Positions 58,064 through 64,000 of a DNA stretch of 64,000 bases are shown here, in pieces. Location of the stretch: contig NZ_MUFV01000001.1 of the NCBI RefSeq assembly GCF_002017875.1, positions 1,685,001-1,749,000 on the forward strand, in the 5' to 3' direction. A model generated the notes under the pieces. That model searched no databases, was not told where the DNA came from, and saw only the letters and a program-made list of their open reading frames with translations. The translations under genes and the position numbers were made by a program. Numbering within the stretch: position 1 is the first letter of the stretch; each line of letters begins with the position of its first letter. Origin of the DNA: Deinococcus sp. LM3 (GTDB lineage: Bacteria; Deinococcota; Deinococci; Deinococcales; Deinococcaceae).

Positions 58064-58963
58064 ATGACGCGGGGCAGGGGAGAGGATCACGTGGCCGGGG
58101 CGCTGGATGCCTTCCAGGCGGCGCTGCGTGGGGCCGGGTTTGCCGGCACGGTGGGCCTGTGGGTGGGCACGCCGCAGGGCGAGGCGCTGGCCACCCTGAA
58201 CGTGGACCGGGTGTTCCCGGCCGCCAGCACGATCAAGGTGCCGTTGCTGGTCATGGCGTTGCAGGCCGCCCAGCGCGGCGACCTGAGCCTGGACGGCCGC
58301 GTGACCCTGAGCGCACAGGACCGCGTGCCGGGCGCGGGTGTGCTGCACGAACTGGGGGCCGGGCTGGCGCTGTCCTGGCAGGACGTGCTGACCCTGATGA
58401 TCATCGTCAGTGACAACACCGCCACCAACCTGACCATCGGGTGGCTGGGCGTGGGCGCCGTGAACGGCTGGCTGGGCGCGCACGGCCTGAACGGCACGCG
58501 GCTGGTCGGGAAGCTGCAACTGCCGCCCGATCAACGCAACGAGGCGCAGCGGCGCGGGGAACGCAACGCCACGACCGCAGCGGATCAGGCGCGGCTGTTA
58601 CGCCTCCTGCTGGGCGGCGACCTGCTCGACCCGCCGCACACGGCCCTGGCCCTGAGCATTCTGGGCCGCCAGCAGTACCGCGACCTGATCGGCCGTGGCG
58701 TTCCGGCCTACCCGGACGGCACGCCCCTGTACCGCGTGGCCAGCAAGAGCGGCGAATTGACCGGCGTGCACCATGACGTGGGTGTGATCTTCACGCCGCG
58801 CCCGCTGGTGGTCGCCCTGCTGAGCGAGGGAGGCCAGGACCCGCGCGAGCACCCGGAAAACCGGGACGTGACGGCCCTGGCGTCGGCGTTGTGGCCGCTG
58901 CTGGCCGACCTGGGGAAGGTGCCGGTCGCCGACCGGGCCGGGGGACATTTAACCGCTCGGTAA
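58064..58963 (+). CDS. Class A beta-lactamase-fold serine hydrolase
   Basis: 299-aa penicillin-recognising serine hydrolase: Ser55-x-x-Lys58 in AASTIKVP, SDN (116-118) in VSDNTATN, and KSGELTG as the KTG-like box (about residue 228). No signal peptide or lipobox is visible at the N-terminus, so it looks cytoplasmic unless the start is further upstream. Whether it hydrolyses beta-lactams, peptides or esters is not deducible. Probably in one transcript with the response regulator and the Cys protein. Confidence 0.88.
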   Translation: MTRGRGEDHVAGALDAFQAALRGAGFAGTVGLWVGTPQGEALATLNVDRVFPAASTIKVPLLVMALQAAQRGDLSLDGRVTLSAQDRVPGAGVLHELGAGLALSWQDVLTLMIIVSDNTATNLTIGWLGVGAVNGWLGAHGLNGTRLVGKLQLPPDQRNEAQRRGERNATTAADQARLLRLLLGGDLLDPPHTALALSILGRQQYRDLIGRGVPAYPDGTPLYRVASKSGELTGVHHDVGVIFTPRPLVVALLSEGGQDPREHPENRDVTALASALWPLLADLGKVPVADRAGGHLTAR

Positions 58964-59037
58964 GGAGCACCATAAAGGCTGCCGAAGTCTCGCGGTCAGC
59001 ACCTCAAAGCGCGGCTGGGAGCGTGTTCGGTGCGTGC

Positions 59038-59043
59038 TATGCT
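59038..59043 (+). promoter_or_regulatory. Candidate -10 box of the cytochrome bc operon
   Basis: TATGCT about 88 nt before the first gene; the -35 is weak. Leader of about 80 nt ends in an AGGGAGAGGG ribosome site. Confidence 0.5.
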
Positions 59044-59130
59044 GACCCGCATTAGGCCACCTCGAAGCAGGATTTCCATTCGTCGCACGGCGGGAAATAA
59101 CAGGCCAGTTCACGCTTAGGGAGAGGGAAC

Positions 59131-59988
<858 letters not shown>

Positions 59989-60001
59989 CGGAGAGACTGA
60001 T

Positions 60002-60684
60002 ATGACGCGTTACAAGAAGCAGGATCCTGAAATCACCCGCCGTAAATTCATCAACGCGGCCCTCGGCGCCGGCGCGGCCGTCGGAACGGTCAGCCTGGTC
60101 ACCACGCTGGGCGCCGCCAAACCCGCCTTCCGCCTCACGCCCGACAAGGCCCCCCCGCAGAAAGGCGACATCCTGGTGCACGCCGACGCCAGCAAGGAAG
60201 GTCAGCCGATCAAGATCTCGGAACTGAGCGAGCAGGGTGTCGCCGCGTGGCCGATGGGCAAGGATGCCGAGGGCAATAACGTCATCCGTAAGACCGAGCC
60301 GAACAACCAGCTGGCCGTGTTCCGTTTCGAGCAGGGCGGTTTCAAGGAACCCGGCAAGGACGATCACGCCGAGTTGAAGCTGGACGGCATCATCGACGGT
60401 CAGATCGTCGCCTATTCGAACAAGTGCACGCACGCCGGGTGCGCCGTCCCGAACGACCCCAACGACGCCACCAAGCTGTTCTGCCCCTGCCACTCCGGAC
60501 AGTACGACGTGCTGCAGGGATGCAAGGTCATCGGCGGGCCGCCCCTGCGCGCCATGCCGCAGCTGCCGATCAAGCTCGAGAACGACCAGCTGGTCGTGAC
60601 CGAAACGTTCGTGTCGGCACCCTACGGCTTCCTGAACGAGGCTGACTGGGAACAGTACCGTGAGCAGGTCAAGGAGATCCTCGG

Positions 60685-60688
<4 letters not shown>
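60002..60688 (+). CDS. Rieske iron-sulfur protein of the cytochrome bc complex
   Basis: 228-aa subunit that oxidises menaquinol. Twin-arginine-like TRRKFINAALGAGAA (residues 12-26) and a membrane anchor come first. The 2Fe-2S box CTHAGC gives Cys142, His144, Cys147, and CPCHSGQYD gives Cys161, Cys163, His164; Cys147/Cys163 would form the conserved disulfide. The stop overlaps the cytochrome b start by 4 nt (ATGA). A GGAGAG site precedes ATG 60002. Confidence 0.95.
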
Positions 60689-61998
<1,310 letters not shown>

Positions 61999-62030
61999 AC
62001 CCATCCCACTGAAGTACGGTTGACTGTCTC

Positions 62031-62066
62031 CGCCGCCCTGATACCTGTCAGGGCGGCGGCCTTTTG
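62031..62066 (+). terminator. Terminator of the cytochrome bc operon
   Basis: CGCCGCCCTGA / TCAGGGCGGCG 11-bp perfect stem with a 6-nt loop, then GCCTTTTG. Confidence 0.88.
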
Positions 62067-62100
62067 CGGCCGGAGGGCCGGACATGCTTGACTGTCACGC

Positions 62101-62298
62101 ATGGACGAACTGGCCCGACACCTGAGTCTGCGCGCCCGGCAACTGGGGCTGGCGGACCTGCCACCCACCCAGGCCCCGGCCGACACCCTGGCGGAACTGG
62201 CCCGCGAGACCCTGCAGGAGCTGATCGCGCTTGGCCTGCTGCCCGACCCGGACCCGGCGGTCGGATGCTGGAGTGCGCCCCGGTCAGAGCTTCACTGA
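62101..62298 (+). CDS. Small hypothetical protein (65 aa)
   Basis: 65 aa with a helical, Leu/Ala-rich N-terminal two-thirds (LARHLSLRARQLGLADLP) and a short C-terminal part with one Cys. No family is recognised and no ribosome site precedes ATG; TTGACT with a 7-nt gap is only a partial -10. Its stop directly abuts repeat copy D. Moderately likely to be real. Confidence 0.5.
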   Translation: MDELARHLSLRARQLGLADLPPTQAPADTLAELARETLQELIALGLLPDPDPAVGCWSAPRSELH

Positions 62299-62432
62299 TA
62301 CGGATTCCGTTTGTTTCGCTGACAATCCGGAACTTCACCGGATTGCCAGCTCCACGTCCGGAACCCGTTTCTCTCCTTCTCGCATCCGCTCGGATTGAAC
62401 GGTCTTTGCAGCCCATTCAATCGAAGTCCGTA
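62299..62432. repeat. Dispersed ~133-bp repeat, copy D
   Basis: Same orientation as copy A; from TACGGATTCCG to AAGTCCGTA, 134 bp. Flanked by CTGA and TGAC as in copy C. The hairpin near the right end differs in the loop (GGTCTTTGCAGCCC). Confidence 0.88.
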
Positions 62433-62436
62433 TGAC

Positions 62437-62586
62437 AGCGGTTTCCAGTTCCGTTGAAGGGCGAACGGCACGCCCTTCAACTCCACTTCCAACCGCTTGG
62501 TGTTTACGGCTTCTCGCTCTGCTCGTTTCAGGTGTGCTGAGGGAACCCTTCAACACACCTGAAAACCGCGGTGAGCAGGAGCGAGA
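62437..62586. repeat. Two nested palindromes beside repeat copy D
   Basis: Palindrome 1 (62437-62497): outer AGCGGTT/AACCGCT, inner GTTGAAGGGC/GCCCTTCAAC. Palindrome 2 (62512-62586): outer TCTCGCTC-TGCTC/GAGCAGGAGCGAGA (one base bulged), inner TTTCAGGTGTG / CACACCTGAAA with an inner AGGG...CCCTT. No coding capacity. The nested layout recalls the structure of the adjacent repeat but the sequence differs. Confidence 0.75.
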
Positions 62587-62594
62587 GGACGGCA

Positions 62595-62626
62595 CGAAGA
62601 ACGCCGCCTCCTGAGCGGGGCGGCGT
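62595..62626 (-). terminator. Terminator of the 83-aa protein gene
   Basis: ACGCCGCC / GGCGGCGT with minus-strand TTCTTCG following. Ends the minus-strand gene at 62658. Confidence 0.7.
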
Positions 62627-62657
62627 GAAGCGTGAGTGTGCTGATGCTCTGCTGGTA

Positions 62658-62909
62658 TCAGGCCTGGACGCGCGGGGTGCTGGGGATGTTCGCGGCGGGC
62701 GTGTCGCCCTGGCGGGTGCCGGCGGCGTACCCGACCTGCGCGCCGAACTGCCACGCCAGTTTGACCATGAACTGGATGGCGTCCTCGTCCTTGGCGTTGA
62801 TCAGGGTCCGCAGGTGTTCCGGCAGGCCGTCAGGAAGGGGCATGGCCCGGAGCTGCTCGCCGTATTCGCTGCGAAGCTGCTCGAACCACTCGGCATACGG
62901 GTTCGTCAT
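62658..62909 (-). CDS. Small hypothetical protein (83 aa)
   Basis: 83 aa, helical and acidic: NPYAEWFEQLRSEYGEQLRA, then DEDAIQFMVKLAWQFGAQVG and a polar tail. No family is recognised; compact and plausible as a conserved Deinococcus protein. Start MTNPY at 62909 is chosen over ATG 62918 because TAAGAT (62917-62922) lies 7 nt before 62909 and overlaps the earlier ATG. Confidence 0.75.
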   Translation of the reverse strand: MTNPYAEWFEQLRSEYGEQLRAMPLPDGLPEHLRTLINAKDEDAIQFMVKLAWQFGAQVGYAAGTRQGDTPAANIPSTPRVQA

Positions 62910-62916
62910 GTCCTTC

Positions 62917-62922
62917 ATCTTA
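62917..62922 (-). promoter_or_regulatory. Leaderless -10 box of the 83-aa gene
   Basis: TAAGAT with 7 nt to ATG 62909; it contains part of the alternative ATG 62918, so it decides the start. Confidence 0.65.
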
Positions 62923-63027
62923 ACACTGGCACGCTCAAGGAATGTAAGCCGGATGGTGGCGGGAGAAGCCTGTGGCAGCTGGCGCCGGGGGCAGCACTTT
63001 GCCTTCCAGGCACCTTTTTATTATTCG

Positions 63028-63470
<443 letters not shown>

Positions 63471-63494
63471 TCCGTCCCTGACGCCCTCCCTGCA

Positions 63495-63525
63495 CGCCCT
63501 GGTCCCTGCCGACCGGGGCGTTTTT
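63495..63525 (+). terminator. Terminator of the A-type carrier gene
   Basis: CGCCCTGGT / ACCGGGGCG 9-pair stem with one T-G pair, then TTTTT. Confidence 0.88.
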
Positions 63526-63603
63526 CTGTGTCTGTGTCCCCCGGCCCACCCGAAAGATGAAGATGAGGCCCGCTCCGTGCAGCGGGAATGGTTCCGACCA
63601 CCC

Positions 63604-63631
63604 TTGACGGCAGGTTAATGGGCCTTATACT
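63604..63631 (+). promoter_or_regulatory. Sigma-70-type promoter of the substrate-binding protein gene
   Basis: TTGACG (63604-63609), 16-nt spacer, TATACT (63626-63631); near-consensus. Start codon is 60 nt downstream, so this mRNA has a leader, unlike most genes here. Confidence 0.8.
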
Positions 63632-63690
63632 GACGCTCATCATTCAAGGAAAAGGGCGGCACCATCAGCCCAGTGTTCAGGGAGGCCATC

Positions 63691-64000
63691 ATGAAAAAGA
63701 CCTTTGCCCTTACTGCATTCCTCCTCGGCGCCGCACTCGCAGGACCTGCTAACAACAGCCTCGTCGTGGGCACGTCGCAGGAACCGCCGAACATCTACGA
63801 CCCCTGGAACACCAACAACCTCGCCATCACCAGCGAAGTCAACGGGTACATGGGCGCCGACCTGATCGGCCTGGATGACGACGGCGAACCCTACGCCGAC
63901 ATCGCCACCCGCGTGCCCAGCATCGCCAACGGCGACTACAAGATCGTCAAGGACGCCAAGGGCGACGTGATCCGCAACAGCGTCACGTACACCATCCGCA
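63691..64000 (+). CDS. Peptide-type ABC transporter substrate-binding protein (5' part only)
   Basis: First 103 codons of a family 5 solute-binding protein, cut by the window end. Signal peptide at about 1-18 (ALTAFLLGAALA-GP). The mature start NNSLVVGTSQEPPNIYDPWN is typical of the oligopeptide/nickel class (DppA/OppA). ATG follows AGGGAGG. Ligand not determinable from the visible part. Confidence 0.9.
   Translation, partial: MKKTFALTAFLLGAALAGPANNSLVVGTSQEPPNIYDPWNTNNLAITSEVNGYMGADLIGLDDDGEPYADIATRVPSIANGDYKIVKDAKGDVIRNSVTYTIR

Overview
The window is chromosomal DNA of a high-GC Deinococcus species. The evidence is the near-complete deinoxanthin-type carotenoid gene set (crtO, cruF, crtD and a P450), a DR2241-type chelatase-fold protein, bacillithiol synthesis (bshB1), a Deinococcus/Thermus-style cytochrome bc operon, copies of a ~133 bp dispersed noncoding repeat, and many genes that begin 6-8 nt downstream of a TANNNT -10 box (leaderless genes, well known in Deinococcus). 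No transposase, phage gene or CRISPR array was seen.

Layout. 36-4723 (-): purine operon, a 37-aa leader ORF then purC, purS, purQ, a DinB-family gene and purL. The genes are mostly coupled by ATGA overlaps, and a terminator-like hairpin lies inside the leader ORF. 4985-13964: housekeeping genes (DR2241-like protein, cyclophilin, rpoZ, gnd, tRNA-Thr(CGU), bshB1, a HEAT-like unknown, an orphan ParA coupled to a one-Cys peroxiredoxin, an acyl-ACP desaturase) with three copies of the dispersed repeat. 14202-19743: ChbG/YdjC deacetylase plus MFS transporter (+), facing prmC, a Jag/KhpB RNA-binding protein, an LMW phosphatase and a DUF418 membrane gene interrupted by two homopolymer frameshifts.

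19861-33908 (-) is a carotenoid and secretion region. It holds a P450, two exported proteins (one a subtilase), a large AfsR/SARP-like STAND regulator, crtD, an exported unknown, a GT2 glycosyltransferase, an acyltransferase, cruF and crtO. The glycosyltransferase/acyltransferase pair coupled to cruF suggests that the carotenoid end group is glycosylated and acylated. Direct TGAAC repeats with about 11-bp period lie upstream of both exported-protein genes beside the regulator and are candidate operators for it. 34006-39566: small enzymes, a large unknown with a disordered linker, mutY and a cis-prenyltransferase.

39956-55519 (+) is a 15.6 kb cell-surface locus and the best candidate for an undescribed system. 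Five consecutive exported proteins (165, 773, 929, 1589 and 1598 aa) are built mostly of DUF11-like beta-sandwich repeats, and the 1589-aa protein has a predicted C-terminal outer-membrane beta-barrel. Two promoters in the locus carry paired GTAAG-type repeats 11 bp apart, and the last gene contains an in-frame AT-rich island of about 40% GC.

55612-64000: EamA transporter, membrane protein, orphan LuxR-type response regulator with a small Cys protein, class A beta-lactamase-fold hydrolase, the cytochrome bc operon (membrane cytochrome c, Rieske protein, cytochrome b), small unknowns, a fourth dispersed repeat beside two nested palindromes, an A-type Fe-S carrier, and the start of a peptide-ABC substrate-binding protein cut by the window end.
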